Assembly (NCBI GenBank): GCA_036674765.1
Contig: JARVKI010000013.1
Location: forward strand, 558,001 to 622,000
Source: Seiridium cupressi
Lineage: Eukaryota; Ascomycota; Sordariomycetes; Amphisphaeriales; Sporocadaceae
Reading direction: 5' to 3'
DNA length: 64,000 nucleotides
In this document: in pieces, positions 47,001 through 58,295 of the stretch
How positions within the stretch are numbered: the first letter of the stretch is position 1
Layout: every line of letters starts with the position of its first letter
Made by a program: the position numbers and the translations under genes
Notes under the pieces: model-generated
The model's input: the letters and a program-made list of their open reading frames with translations, nothing else
Told to the model about the DNA's origin: nothing
The model's database searches: none

Positions 47001-49327
47001 TACTCCTCTTTTTGCTTTTCCAATTGCGTCTGCATAACCTCGCGTACCTCCTTGAGCCGCTCATCCACCTCTCCAGCCCTTGGAGTCGAAGGCATGGTAA
47101 GTGCTGTGTCAAGAGAAAAGTTGTCAATCGTGCCTGTCGACATGTATTTCTCTCTGACCGGGTATGAAGTGACAGAGTCGATATCTTCGTCACCTTCCCG
47201 GCCATAGACACGCTCTGCGCGGGCACGCTGCACATCTTCAAACAGTGCGTTGAGTTCTTCGTCATTCAGTTTTGCTAGGTTCTGCTCCGTTTGGCCCAAC
47301 ATAGCCCCAGCCGCTTCTCGTCTGGCATAGGACCAATCCGAGTCTCGACCTCGGCCTGGAGCGGGAGAATCTGGCCGACTCTCGCCCAGCTCAGAGCCGG
47401 CTTTACTAATTGTCCGCTCATGACCTGGCCTCGACGGAGTAGGAGAGGTGCGATCCAAGCCAAGTTGAGCTGCGGTGACAGACTGGCGGAAAAGGCTTTG
47501 CCGGTTCTCGTCACGTTCTGCTTTGGCTTCCATAGGGTGGTTAAACCTGAATATGTGAAAATCGCCAAGGATAATACGATAACCAGAGTGCAAGCGGGTC
47601 GGTTCACTAATTCGTTGCCCATTCACCATGACGGCCGCACCTTCGTTGGGAATGATGGTTACCGTTCCCTCGGCAGCATTGTCAAAGGAACAGTGCTCGT
47701 GTAGGATACGAGTCCCGTTCAGCCGTATATTGACCTGGTTGTCCGCATTCGACTCGACATTCCCAACCGTCGTCATGCCGGGTTTGAGATTGTAGACGAG
47801 GCATTCTGCCAAGAGAGGATCGTCAGACAAGTTAACCAGATGGGGCATTTTCTTGGGCATGTGAAGCCCGACAAAGCCCTTCTCTATGCTGATGCCAAGT
47901 TCCTCCAGCGCAGCTTCACGTTCCTTGTGGATCTCTTCTGTCTTGAGCAGTTTTTCTTCCCACGTTTGATTCAGATCCGTCAGCAGCTTTTCGCTTTGAC
48001 TTAATTGCTCTGCAATCTCGGCTTTTGACACCTTCTTCACGGTGCCATCCGAGGATGTAATGCTGACAATCTGTTGTTCGAGAGGCGTTCCTTCCGCATA
48101 GATTTCCTCAGGGGGCACACTAGAACCTCCCGCCGTACCAGAACTTGAGCCTCCCCCTAGCTTACTTCGCAACAGGGAAAGCTCCTCTTTGAGCTCCCTT
48201 ATCATGCGAGCATTCGCGTCCTCGTTGACAACAGCATGGTTCTTGATACGTTTAGCCGAATCGGCATACCGCAGGGTACTGAGTGTCTCGTCGTAGTTAA
48301 TGTCAGCCGGACTAATGGCTGCTATCATAGCAGTCATGCTGTTTCCTCCAAGCGAGTCTTTCAAAAGCCACGTGAGGACACTGTCTCGGTAAGGAACTTG
48401 GCCACCCGGTCCCTTTTTCTTCTTCCCAGTTGAAAGGTCGGCCAATGCAGCGATGACACGACCTAGCGTCGACAGCGATCTGTTGATTTCGGCACCTTCT
48501 TTGAGACGAGCGCCTGTGGCACCCGTGGACGTTGCTCTTTCCGAACCAGCAAGATCCACAAGACTGATCTTGGCGGCTTTCTCCATTGCCATCTTAGTCT
48601 CAGTGTCGAACTTCTTCTGGGTGACCATGAGGGTGAAGACGGCATGACTTCGACTAGACGTTTCGTTCATGTTCGTTGCAGCGACTGTTCTTGCCTTGTT
48701 GCCCTCGTCCATTAAGTTTTCGATCTCTTGGAAGCTGTTGACCACTAGTTTTGCCAAATCTTCAACGTAAGGACCAGTAGAAGGATGCTCTCGAACCTTG
48801 AGATTGCCTTTCGTGGTAGGGTTCAGCAAGTCTCGCACCCGCTCGTTGTAGATTTCAAGGTAGGAGACCTCGACCGTGCACTTGAGGTTTTTGTCTTGTT
48901 GCGCTTGGTCGATCCGTCGGAACATGTCTTGACAAATGTTTGGTATGATACCGTGCTCTTTCCCGTAGCCCATCATAGAGTAGGACTTTCCCGAACCCGT
49001 CTGGCCATATGCGAAAATACAGTTGTTGTATCCCTGAAATGCGTTGTCCAGGAGCGGTGTCCCCAGATCCTCGTGGAGGTGGTGCTGTTCGGCATAATTC
49101 GAATCGTCTTTGCTAAAGGACCAGTACGACCTGTCGAAGGCGAAAGCCTTTGGCGCCGAGTCTTTGTTTCCCTTGCCACCGGTATGTGCAGCTTCTGACG
49201 GTGGGGTCAAGATGGTTTGGTTGCCTTTCATTTCCACGATACATTTCGACCCTCTATCGATTTCTCTGCTATTGAACGGCCGGACTCTCACCACCACCTT
49301 GATGTTTCCACCACCTGCCGGCGCCAT
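44099..49327 (-). CDS. uncA: Kinesin-3 (UncA/Unc104/KIF1-type) motor
   Basis: This is a plus-end motor that carries early endosomes and vesicles along microtubules in hyphae. One uninterrupted frame of 1742 aa runs from ATG 49327 to TGA 44099. The motor domain (about 6-366) has P-loop GQTGSGKS (108-115), switch I NETSSRSHA (221-229), switch II DLAGSE (258-263) and a Lys-rich K-loop (GKKKKGPGG, 301-309) typical of kinesin-3. A neck coiled coil, FHA domain (about 510-600), further coiled coil, KIF1B and DUF3694 regions follow. A C-terminal PH domain (about 1590-1715, KVLKGSYLLVP through DWIFRIDQSYF) binds cargo membranes. An acidic disordered insert with a DDDDD run lies before the PH region. 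No intron is required, which is notable for 5.2 kb among intron-bearing neighbours. Confidence 0.97.
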   Translation of the reverse strand: MAPAGGGNIKVVVRVRPFNSREIDRGSKCIVEMKGNQTILTPPSEAAHTGGKGNKDSAPKAFAFDRSYWSFSKDDSNYAEQHHLHEDLGTPLLDNAFQGYNNCIFAYGQTGSGKSYSMMGYGKEHGIIPNICQDMFRRIDQAQQDKNLKCTVEVSYLEIYNERVRDLLNPTTKGNLKVREHPSTGPYVEDLAKLVVNSFQEIENLMDEGNKARTVAATNMNETSSRSHAVFTLMVTQKKFDTETKMAMEKAAKISLVDLAGSERATSTGATGARLKEGAEINRSLSTLGRVIAALADLSTGKKKKGPGGQVPYRDSVLTWLLKDSLGGNSMTAMIAAISPADINYDETLSTLRYADSAKRIKNHAVVNEDANARMIRELKEELSLLRSKLGGGSSSGTAGGSSVPPEEIYAEGTPLEQQIVSITSSDGTVKKVSKAEIAEQLSQSEKLLTDLNQTWEEKLLKTEEIHKEREAALEELGISIEKGFVGLHMPKKMPHLVNLSDDPLLAECLVYNLKPGMTTVGNVESNADNQVNIRLNGTRILHEHCSFDNAAEGTVTIIPNEGAAVMVNGQRISEPTRLHSGYRIILGDFHIFRFNHPMEAKAERDENRQSLFRQSVTAAQLGLDRTSPTPSRPGHERTISKAGSELGESRPDSPAPGRGRDSDWSYARREAAGAMLGQTEQNLAKLNDEELNALFEDVQRARAERVYGREGDEDIDSVTSYPVREKYMSTGTIDNFSLDTALTMPSTPRAGEVDERLKEVREVMQTQLEKQKEEYQDQLKNAEAANVEVEEIKKEKTKMEETLVQLKADMQKQLEVQKQEFEAKMEKLDPLKRPKAKPKLSEEEIARARKAVKHWRSRHYVRMAETVLQHAATLKEAQIMSEELGESVVFQFTVIDTGHALCSSYDMVLNGVSNEGDDIALEEAHKPCVGVRVVDYKHTVVHLWSLDKLHERVRQMRQMHQYLDQPEYSQHFKLDNPFVETCMPEYSLVGEVDVPLKAVFNSRVQDFNLDVLSPHTSHAIGILKLSLEPSSARAPSSTLKYNVVMHDLMGFAEREGTDVHAQLFIPGVSEDSVTTTQMIKDFDEGPIRFDSVHSMSVPLFGSEDVNLRVAIFAKVSTMHLDKLLSWDEMRDAVPGAENRSKKDARINESHFFTEEKHDLLARVQVLELSENGDYVPVEVTQTSELDSGTFQLHQGLQRRIAINLTHSSGDALPWDDITSVRVGKIQLVDHAGKTPDMGAPAPDIALRLSAKPTFRQNANGTRSVTISGQWDSSLHNSLLLDRTTADKYKVQMTLSWDISSDKLAEPMKFSTTVFCQILGRSFIRQTSMLSSLWQSVRIVHSATTIYTLSLRPAPIKRVGDLWRLNSQHGYVKGEENLNNWTPRGVSLIGDFISAQKKRRRIAEIGGAQLFLKKIGLPEPKNAPAEEEHHSESDEFSPVPKGHDDDDDSIHALLNDTPQTSRPSSPKPEDAEVAEDPQEPPADEVQVESDEPATSGEPAEEAPPPSEFSEHETLILNKCLGLWARHPDPVIQILSPENIAPPADGIAPEASTPPALITTIVRVPKNPKVLKGSYLLVPNNDSSKWVKRFVELRRPYLHIHSATDGDEVAIVSLRNSRVDSQPEILALFSGQDPHDDDEGSTNGDFRPGHRRTSSGRIVSSIWTGSGGSSAGPGLGGLSERLQAGVFAIYGTDNTWLFAARNEREKLDWIFRIDQSYFSGSGSASGSGAVSPQRGDYANGDDY

Positions 49328-51077
49328 GATTGCGACTGGTGGAGGGGGAAGGCCGCCTCGCTTACACTACTATAAATATTCTCGGGTCCGGGAGCATACG
49401 ATCGACGTCATGTGCGGTGCGCACAATGGTAGGTGTCGGGCAGTCGTTGGCCTCGCGATTTCGTGTCTTCGATCTCTAGCTCGCTTGCTGTTGTTGACGA
49501 TATCGGCCCAGAGCTTGCATCCAGCACCTCAATAGCTTCGCCGATGCTTCATCCCCTTTATTACGCGGGGAAGCGGTAAGTTGTAGGCGGACGCACTGCC
49601 TCGAGGGCCTACCTGTAGCTTTCCAGACAAGGCGATACTGGTAAATTTACTATGGCCTAGGAAAGTGGCAACGAAAGTTCGTCGCAATATGCAAGCACTT
49701 GCGCCAGCAAAACCTTGTCTTGGCTAAGCGGCCTCGAGTATAGAAGATGGGACTTGGTTGTTGCTTCAAGCTCGACGGCAAGAATTTCCGTCGCGAGAGT
49801 TGCTGTCGCTGTCGCTGTCGTCGGCGGCTGCCTCGGTCGTGGTTGGCCTTGGTTACTGTTGGTATGTATTTGTGGTCACCTGTCAACAAAAAGTGACGAA
49901 TGGACGGTTTTCTCGGTAAATTGACGAGCAGCCCGCCCGACGCGATCGCGACTTTGGACCCCCAAAATCCCACATGTTGATTGGCCTTTTGTCATAGGGA
50001 AATTGCAGCTTGGGTGGATTTCACGTGTCGCCTGACAAGGGTCGTACCTCCCCTACTCGGGTGCAGGGACTTGCATGAAACAGACAAACCAGGTCTATCC
50101 TGTGCCCCGGCAGACTTTAGATGAACGCGTTTTTGCAACAACCCATGTTCAAGTCCTGTCTTTAGCCGTGTTGCGTCGGCCACTTCTTTTCGGCGTCTGC
50201 ATAGTGGCACTTTTAGCCTTCTTGCAGTATGTAGGAGAGCTCTTGCAACCCGCCTAAGTAAATGTACCCCACGTAGCGTAGTTCAACGAGCCCCGCTCTG
50301 AGTACTTCCCACCCAGAGACGTGGGCGCTTCTACACGAACCTGACATTATTTGACAGCGTTGCGAGCCGTGAATTAATCGCTAGGTCGTCGTAAATATCA
50401 CGGAATTCTGCCGTCATATGTTTTGAATGTAACCATCATTTCCTTTGTACTGTATCAGCCCAGTAAGCAGCCACATGACTGCAATGACAAGAGGGTGGAA
50501 GAACAGCCAGTTGTCTTCTCTATACCTGGTTTCGCTCTTTTCAGTTGTATAGTTGCCCCACATTATATGGCTCGACTATCTTTTACCCCATGATGATCGT
50601 CCAGGAAGAGTTTTGGGAGTTAGGTTACCATAATTGATCGGCCTTCCTGTGTAAGTCCGTCGTCATTACTTAGGAATAAAGCGAATAAAATAGATCCCGA
50701 ATATATTTCTCTATAAGAACTTGGTGGTAATCAATATTATGATTTCTGATCACCGCTGACTAGGTTCGATCTAACATGTTGCAAATTGGACACCCAAGAC
50801 TCTCCCTCCCTGCGACGGTTGGTTCCCCTTCGATATTGATTGGCTCATAGGAGTATCGGCGCAAGAATGGAGTGCTGAACATGCAGCTCGAAAGACGTGA
50901 GCGTTACATGCGATGCTGCAAAGACTGCTGATTGCGCGGATTATGTTGTGGAACAAGCATGTCAAAGTCTTCGCTAATGTCAAATATATACTCGAGATTA
51001 TCTCTTATTTTATCGATACCTTTCGTTATACGGAGTGCAACAGGCCAACTCCCCGATATAGGTTGCATTTTGTAGTA
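49328..51077. other. Intergenic region between kinesin and P450 relic
   Basis: These 1.75 kb contain the kinesin promoter (GC-richer near 49330-49560) and a more AT-rich remainder. Open frames have no recognisable features. Confidence 0.5.
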
Positions 51078-51800
51078 ATGTCAAACAATACCATGATGAT
51101 CGAGGCTGGAGCTATAGGCCTGCTCGATAGACAGGCACCGAGATCTCTCATCATTCCTCTGGCGTTCGTATTAGCCTACATAGTCGCTAGCACTGTCTAT
51201 TCCTTGACGTTTTATCCACTGGCGAGCCTTCCCGGCCCAACAATCAGCGCGATTACTCGCATCCATTACTGGTGTAAGTATACACAAAACACGTGGTGAC
51301 AAGCTGCAGCTCCTGTATCAGGAAGTCCGGATTTCATTCAATGATTCCAAGAAAATCACGCTCGATAGTCTGGCGTCCCTCGATTTTCTGAACCCCGGCC
51401 TGAAAGAGACTGCGCATGTATCCTCCCATCCCATCGGCACCCCACGTTTTATCCCAAGAGTGGGACGACAATTATTGAACGATGGATGCCCGAAGGCACT
51501 CGCGTCTCTTGCCATCACTGGTCTAGGTACCATTCTGCCGCCAACTTTAAGAACCCCAATACCTTCGTACCTGAGCAGTGGTTAGTTGACCCTCAATATG
51601 CCGATGATGTCCAGGATGCGCATCAGCCGTTCAGCTACGGACTAAGGAATTGCCTTGGACAGAATATAGCGATGGATAAGATGAGACTTGTATTTGCGAC
51701 CTTGGTCTAAAATTATGACATTGAGCTCTGCGAGAAAAGTGAAGATTGGCCTAATCAACAGACATATGCACTGTGGATCAAGAAACCGTTGAGTAAGTAA
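51078..51800 (+). pseudogene. Truncated cytochrome P450 relic
   Basis: The ends of a microsomal P450 survive without the middle. The 5' part (51078-51273) encodes an N-terminal membrane anchor and the Pro-rich hinge SLPGPT, ending at an intact intron donor GTAAGT. About 40 bases later the sequence resumes far downstream in the family order (LYQEVRISF, then LKETAH at the ExxR position, where Arg has become His). A frameshift before 51486 leads to FVPEQWL and the heme-binding loop FSYGLRNCLG with its Cys. A TAA at 51708-51710 sits where the family usually has Trp, and family-like sequence (NYDIELCEKSEDW) continues to 51800. Roughly 250 codons, including the I-helix, are missing. It cannot make an active enzyme. 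Confidence 0.85.
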
Positions 51801-53162
51801 CTTTCCATAGTATGCCGTGCCCCTTACAGATTTCTTTTCCGAGAACATACTTCCTCATCAGGTGTATTTACTCTGAAACATGAGTAAAAAGTCATAACAG
51901 TTTGCCAAGCATACTCGAAGAAAGAATCGCCGACTTGAGTGCTGTAGTGTGCCGGGTCCGGCCCAGACGAAAGGTGTAAATGCGAATTACATATTGTCAA
52001 TTTTCTACATCATCTCATGGGGCGTGGTGTTGAACTGCCCGGCGGTATTTGTACCTCAAGGAGTTTCGAAGTCTGAAAGATATGCCTTTTAGCTGTCTAA
52101 ATTCATATTTTTGGCTGTAAAAGGCAGGGGGTGGTAAAATTTCGATTTACTAGAATATGTGAATTATGAAGCATGTCAGATTTACGGTTTAAATATAGCA
52201 GCGACAATGATTTTATTATGCAAGTCTTTCGTTTCCACTCTTGCACAGCACGTCTTTGTCTCCCTCGCTTCGGGTTGTGAGTGTTATTGGGGCCGCGCCA
52301 ACCTCCCAAGACCTCGGGCCGGCTATCTCGGCGTACTTGACAAGGGCAGTACACTTTTATCCTGTTACAGTTACGTACTATCTAGAAATCGGGCCGTCGA
52401 TTATATGTAAATGCAGACAGAACTACAAAATTGGATTATTCTTAAGCTTAATACAGTCAAAAAGACTCATTGCAGCCGTGCGAATTGAGGGCATTTCTTT
52501 AACGGCATGTGCAACACACGATTCTGGAAGAACTGGCTTGTACTCCCCGAGAGGCTCTATCCGACCAGTCAGGCGTCCTCAATATGTCTCACATGTCATC
52601 GCACAAGACTTACAGCCCCCAAGACCTCGTCATGATCTGAGTCTTACCCGCAGCTTGTACGCCTCAAAGACGTTCGCGCTGTGCCTCTGAGCTGAGTACA
52701 GCCTGGCAAATGGGAGAATAAGATGGGGCACTTTTGCATTTAAAATTACATCACCCCGCAGTGCTAATCCGATGAACACCATGCGTGTCTGCCCCACTGA
52801 GACGGGATCATGGGTCTTTGAAGATGGTACGAGAGCGCAAACAACCAATAACGGCAGCCGCCCGATCTAGGCGCTTATCCTATTGGCTCCGCTTCAAACT
52901 ACCAACTGCATATACAACCGCATATTTGCTGTGTTAGTTAGCTGCAGGAAGTTGGTGACAAGTCTGCGAAACAATGAGAACACTTATGGTCCGTGTGGCG
53001 CCGGACCTTCGAGCCTTGCGTCCCTTTCTAGGTTGTCTTTCCCACGCTTACATCTCAGGAGCTTGCCTCGACAGATATTTCCGAACCTATCTCGCTACGA
53101 ATTTGTCTTGTGATCGATTCGACTTATCGACAGTCTTGAATCTTTAAACTTTCAATGCAGCG
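51801..53162. other. Intergenic region, P450 relic to lectin-like gene
   Basis: These 1.36 kb are AT-rich. The longest open frame (about 149 codons at 52241-52690) shows no domain and no good start. I see no gene; other decayed sequence could be hidden here. Confidence 0.45.
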
Positions 53163-55304
53163 ATGGCTCTCGCTTGTATCCTAGGAATACGAGTACAATC
53201 GATAATATGGATACTGCTTCGGACGGTGCGCGCGGGGAGCATTTCCACCTGGTGGTACCCCGAGGCCCTCGCACCTCAAGTCATCATGTACGATCAGACC
53301 AGCGGCAAGATATTGTACAGTCTGTGCAATAGTAACAGCACACCGATATTTCCGGCGAACGAGACGGCCGCATTCGATCTTGACCCAAACTTCCCGCCTA
53401 TGAACGGAACGAGCGTCGCTGGTACGGGATATATGTTGCAGAATTCCTATGTTGTAAGAGATCTTCGTCGTGCCTATATCACAAGATCGTTTAACTTGAA
53501 TTCAGGCTGTTGTCCATTACCAAGAGGAGAAGGGTGGAATTGTCCATTCCTTATGGACATGCGACTCCACCGGACACTACTTCAAGGGTGACGGGCAAGG
53601 ATCGTGGAACGTTTCTGCGGGGATTGGGGTGACAATACACAATAATACTGGACTTGCAGTGATTAATCTTGGAGGAGATGAGCAGATTGGTGGGTTTCGA
53701 GTCTACTTCAAGGACACGGAAAATCGAACAGCAGCGTTGCGGTATACGATCCTTGACAGTTGGGAGTATGATGGCTTCGTCTCACAGGACATGGCCACGT
53801 CGCTTGAAGTCGCAGCGAGTTTCGCAAATCCCAAGCGTATCACAGTTGTATCACCAGTAAGAAACTCTCGGTGCTATTTCGTAGCCTTTATACCCCGTTT
53901 CACGAGTGGCCCATTTCCTAGTTGTGTTCTAATCTAGAGACATAACTGTCGACTTCCGATTGTTCGCCAAGCACATTTGAAGAAGCAATATAGCTAATCC
54001 TAGTTGTTATAGTGGCCGCACGATGACGAAAATCAGGCTATTGAAGCATGCACACTTACACATGCAGACTCATGGGAAATTGGTGAGTCGCTCATGCGCT
54101 GATACAATATATCATTCTGATAAAAACAGTCTCCTTTCCATCGCCGCTACTTGCTACTAAAGCAGACAACGCATCAGAAGAATTACAACTCCCTATAACG
54201 AATAACACAAACACGACTGAATGGAGTCTACAGTACTATGATCCAGATTGGAGCCTCGATGCTTTTGATGGTAGTAATTCCAAAATCGCACTATCAGCCG
54301 ATTCCGATACTTTTCAAACCATATATTATATCGGAACCGATCAAGGACTCCACGGACTTACAGGGTACAACATGACATGGAACAAGACTCTAAGAGAACC
54401 CGATGTCAACTGGCCTCTAGCTGATGAGATGAATGCGCCGTTTGCTTTGGCGTACGATGCGCTACACAACGAAACCTGGATCTATTACGTTAGTAACGGA
54501 AGTATGACGCAGGTAAGAAAGTTGTTTTTCCTCCATTCATAGCTTGTTTTGGCAGTCGAATTGCCTGGTCAGATTCTCCTTCACCCGATAACGTCTCCAG
54601 TATACCTAAGGAGGAAATGGCTGATCCGGAGTGTCGAGTAGGTTCATCAAACGAATGAGAAAACTTGGGAGAAAGCGATCGCACTTCCAAAATTCAATTC
54701 CACTCCACTAGATATTACATCTTCTGCCGATCCGTCCGAGCTGTCTAGTGGAGCAAAGACAGGAATAGGTGTTGGCATTGGACTCGGGATCCCCTTTCTG
54801 ATAGCTGCGATCGCTGCGTATATGTACTCCCATATCAAGCGGTCGAGAGCGAATCGAGAGGCAGAGCGTGCAGCAGTAAACACAGCACATGCAGATGCTA
54901 CTAGTCCACCCGTCGGCTCCATGCAGCATTCGCATGGGAAACATCCCTCGATGCCTGGATCGCCAGTTCCAGGGTATACCTCTGGCTATTGGGAAGGAGC
55001 GCAGTGGATGGACGGACAATGGGCGCCGGCTCAGGCAGGCATTCAGCCATATTCGAATCAAATATATGGCAAGCCGGAGGGCGATTTGAGGCAGAGCTAC
55101 GGCTACTACGATAATACTTACGGCACGCTCTCGCCACAAGCCGTTCATCAGCCCATGTTCGAGTTGGAAAACCAAGAACCAAGGCATGAAATGTATGGTG
55201 ATGGTCAAGTGCCGGAGCTACCCGTCGTGACGCAAGAGCCCCAGGAGCCTACTGTTGAGACACAGCAACCCCAGGAACCGAGAACTGCCGAGCATCCCCA
55301 GTGA
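53163..55304 (+). CDS. Lectin-like (fucose-lectin-type propeller) single-pass membrane protein
   Basis: Five exons (53163-53453, 53506-53856, 54013-54082, 54130-54512, 54642-55304) encode 585 aa, all in phase. A hydrophobic N-terminus (MALACILGIRVQSIIWILL) may be a signal peptide. The ectodomain has repeated blades with aromatic and Asn-glycosylation motifs: ILYSLCNSNSTPIFP, NGTSVAGTGY, VHNNTG-type IHNNTGLAV, YYIGTDQGLHGL and WPLADEMNAPFALA. These match the pattern of fungal fucose-specific-lectin-like proteins. A membrane helix (GIGVGIGLGIPFLIAAIAAY) and basic stop (HIKRSRANR) precede a Pro/Gln/Tyr-rich cytosolic tail of about 150 residues ending in QEPQEP repeats. It likely senses or binds surface glycans; sugar binding is inferred. 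Confidence 0.82.
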
Positions 55305-56880
55305 AGTTCTTGAATGATCCAAGGCACTGCGAGGGCACATATCCCGACAAGCCATGGCCCAGATAACTCCTGACGTATCTGATGCTAGACAGTTGAATCT
55401 AGCCTGTGGCAGACAATACATTCAGCGCTCCGGACTTATGTTCCGAGTCTACAGCCTGCTTTCAAATATGGGCGGCTTGTTCCATATCGATAAAATCCAA
55501 CTTGACTCCTGATTGTCCGCTCTGGTTCATTTCGGGACGACGTTGTCTGCACAAGGTGTTTCCGTGCCTGCAATGTGGTATTTTGGTTAGGGACTCTCAA
55601 ACCATTAGTCCTTTAACAGTAATAATAACATTTTGAACAAGCTCTCTCGCTGATAAGACTCTGCCATGTTTATTTAGACTTGTACTTCGCCTCTAACATT
55701 TGCACTGCCTCAGGGAGTTCGTAGCGTTGTTGTATCGATCGGAGGCTTCACTTGGAGTTGCCTGACGAAAGCTCCCTGACACAAAGAAAGCTGAGCACAA
55801 TCTCTCGTATGTTGTTTGCTTCTGATTTGAGATTGAAACCAACATGATTTGACCGATCGAGCCTGCTATGATCAAGGCCCCTTTCCTTTTGTCTGCGAAC
55901 CTTATCAGCGCCTGACATGTTGACAGTGAGTTCACCAGAGCTTTTTTTCTACATGCCCACATACATACATAAAGTCTAATTCAAACTAAAACAGGATACA
56001 TTTTTTCTACCATGGTAATTCGATTCAATACCATCAACTGCAGCCACGGAGAGCGAGAGTTTTGACAGCTAGTGGGGTCAGCAGTATTCAGAAGTCCCCT
56101 ATTTTTACATTAACCTAGATTAGTATGCAATGTAGTTAGTTAGTGCCGCTTCTCCACTAAATCCATTTCCGGGACCGCCAGTCCTGTAAGTCGGCGCTTG
56201 TAGGTCGCGTACGCCGTCATCCCGACTCCTTCGGGACCGAGCCCACCCATATCCGTTGATCAGTTTGCGAATACGTGAGGCGCAGGGAGCTGGGAGATAT
56301 ATCGAAGCCTGCACGCACGTCCTCCTGTCCAAATTTAGCAATATGACAGGGGAAAAAGCAGATGCCTCGCCAGCCTTGAGTACTCCACAGGTTGTCTCGA
56401 CCCCAATCCCTGTGACGGCTCCGAGTAGTACCACGACTTAGAACGCCATGGGCAGTATAAACGTCTTGACATAATATTTTCTCACGATCGGCGGACGAAA
56501 CAACTCCTGATTCCATAGGGACTCATTGAGGCTGGAATAATTGATAATAATTGTACAAATCTTAATCGAATGATGGAGGGAAGAAAACAGCCCATTTTTC
56601 AGGGACATCTGGGTAAGACGGACAATTCATCGCCATTTTTGTCCGGCTCGCACTAACATCGATTAGCCGATCACCGCGCCGCCGTGGTATAAAACAAACA
56701 ATGCTTGCCAGTGTAAAACCAACGGACAAATCTTTCGAAACACATTTTTAAACTTCTTGCACGCTTGTCGAACTCAATCTCCTTTAGAATCTTACCGTTC
56801 AAGTTGCCATAAATCGCCTCTGTTAGACACTGGCCACGAATAGTAACGATTTCGAACCCCTGTGCTACTTACACGCCACT
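55305..56880. other. Intergenic, lectin-like gene to MCR1
   Basis: In these 1.6 kb, short overlapping open frames occur on the minus strand around 56120-56520, but none has a recognisable domain. The rest is AT-rich spacer and the MCR1 promoter. Confidence 0.5.
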
Positions 56881-57877
56881 ATGTCAAAAGTCGCAGCGGC
56901 ACTGCAACAACCTCTCCGCCAAGGGCGCATCCCCGCGGTCATTGGTACTGTAGCAGCGGCTGGTCTGGGCATTGCTATATATTCTCGAACAATGCGCACC
57001 GCACATGCCGATTCAGGCGAACCTAGAAAGCTCATCACGGGGCCGGTGTTCACATCGCTGCCGCTGGCGAGTTCCGAGGCCGTCAACCACAACACAAAGC
57101 GCCTACGCTTCCAGCTACCTGAAGGCACAATTAGTGGCTTCCCTACAACTTGTGAGGCTGAATTGATAAATCCGATGACGTAGCAATTTCTAACCACGAG
57201 CAGCGGCTGTCTTGACTTTTTCATGGCCAAAAGGCAGCTGGACGCCAGTAGTAAGGCCTTACACGCCGATCAACTCACCAGGTGGGTCTTTTCAGGTTGA
57301 ATCGAGCAAGCAACCAAGCTGACTATAAATAGATGAGCCAGGCGTCCTCGAACTCATGGTGAAGCACTATACCGGTGGAAAAGCCAGCACGCATCTACAC
57401 TCTCTTTCGCCGGGCGATTCGCTCTTCTTCCTGGCGAGAATTCCTGGCTTCGCTTACAAGCCCAACCAATTCCCTCACGTCACACTCATCGCTGGCGGTG
57501 CGGGCATTACACCCATCTACCAGTTGGCTTCCAGTATCATACGGGATCCGAGCGACAAGACAAGGGTCGACCTGGTGTTTGGTGTCAACTCCGACGCTGA
57601 TGTACTGATGAAGGAGGAGTTCGAGTCATGGGAGAAGCAGTATCCGGATCGCTTCAGGGCGACTTATGTAGTCAGCAGGCCTTCAGAGAGCTCACCATAC
57701 CCCAAGGGTTATGTGACGAAAGAGTTATTGGCCAATGTCGCGGGACCAGCTAAACCAGACTCAAAAGTGTTTGTGTGTGGCCCCCCAGCTATGGAGACCG
57801 CTTTGGTGGGGTCATGGACGCAAAAGGGTGTTCTTGCGGAACTTGGATACAGGAAAGACCAAGTGCACAAGTTCTAA
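56881..57877 (+). CDS. MCR1: NADH-cytochrome b5 reductase, Mcr1-type
   Basis: This FAD enzyme transfers electrons from NADH to cytochrome b5. Mcr1 sits at the mitochondrial outer membrane and intermembrane space and supports ergosterol synthesis and oxidative-stress defence. Exons are 56881-57151, 57204-57281 and 57333-57877 (297 aa); introns are 52 and 51 nt with CTAAC and CTGAC branches. The basic N-terminus plus one hydrophobic segment (VIGTVAAAGLGIAIY) fits mitochondrial targeting and anchoring. FAD-binding RPYTP is at 108-112, the GGKAS loop at 131-135, NADH-binding GGAGITP at 171-177 and CGPP at 265-268. The C-terminus ends in the usual aromatic residue (VHKF). The family's GGxMS here reads GGKAS, a mild substitution. 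Confidence 0.93.
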
Positions 57878-58295
57878 GGAATAGAAAAGAGTTGAAGATG
57901 ATAAATTCTAGCGACCAGCCACCTTGTACCATAGAGCTCTTATCAGACGAGTGCCGAAGGAGTGTATGATATAGGACGCACGGTACGAGCGTGGTTTCCA
58001 GTGTAGACCGGCTGATACCGCATGATCAGGACTCAAGTGTGAAATACGTAAAATCAAAGAAAATTCACAGGTTACTCCACATTGGCGATTCGTGGAGTAG
58101 TACGGCGCATGGTCTTTGCCGTGAGAGTTGGAAGAAGGGGCTATGGAGCGTCAAAAGTTCAACCAGGGATCGCGGATTTGTGACACAGGCCGTGATTACC
58201 AAACTCCAAATTTAAGAAGTGGCCTTCTTTCTCAACAAACCACTTCCAGACCTCCTTCCAGCTATCAGTCGTTACTTATTGTAGTAGGCTACACC
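57878..58295. other. Spacer downstream of MCR1
   Basis: These 418 bases show no gene. The stretch precedes a possible small secreted peptide gene. Confidence 0.5.

Noticed and set aside
52241..52690. 149-codon frame on + between the P450 relic and the lectin-like gene
   Set aside because: No family, membrane pattern or start context, and it lies in AT-rich spacer, so it is likely chance.
56120..56516. Overlapping minus-strand frames of about 100 codons
   Set aside because: Two different frames overlap and neither shows a domain or signal peptide; possible old coding remnant but unsupported.
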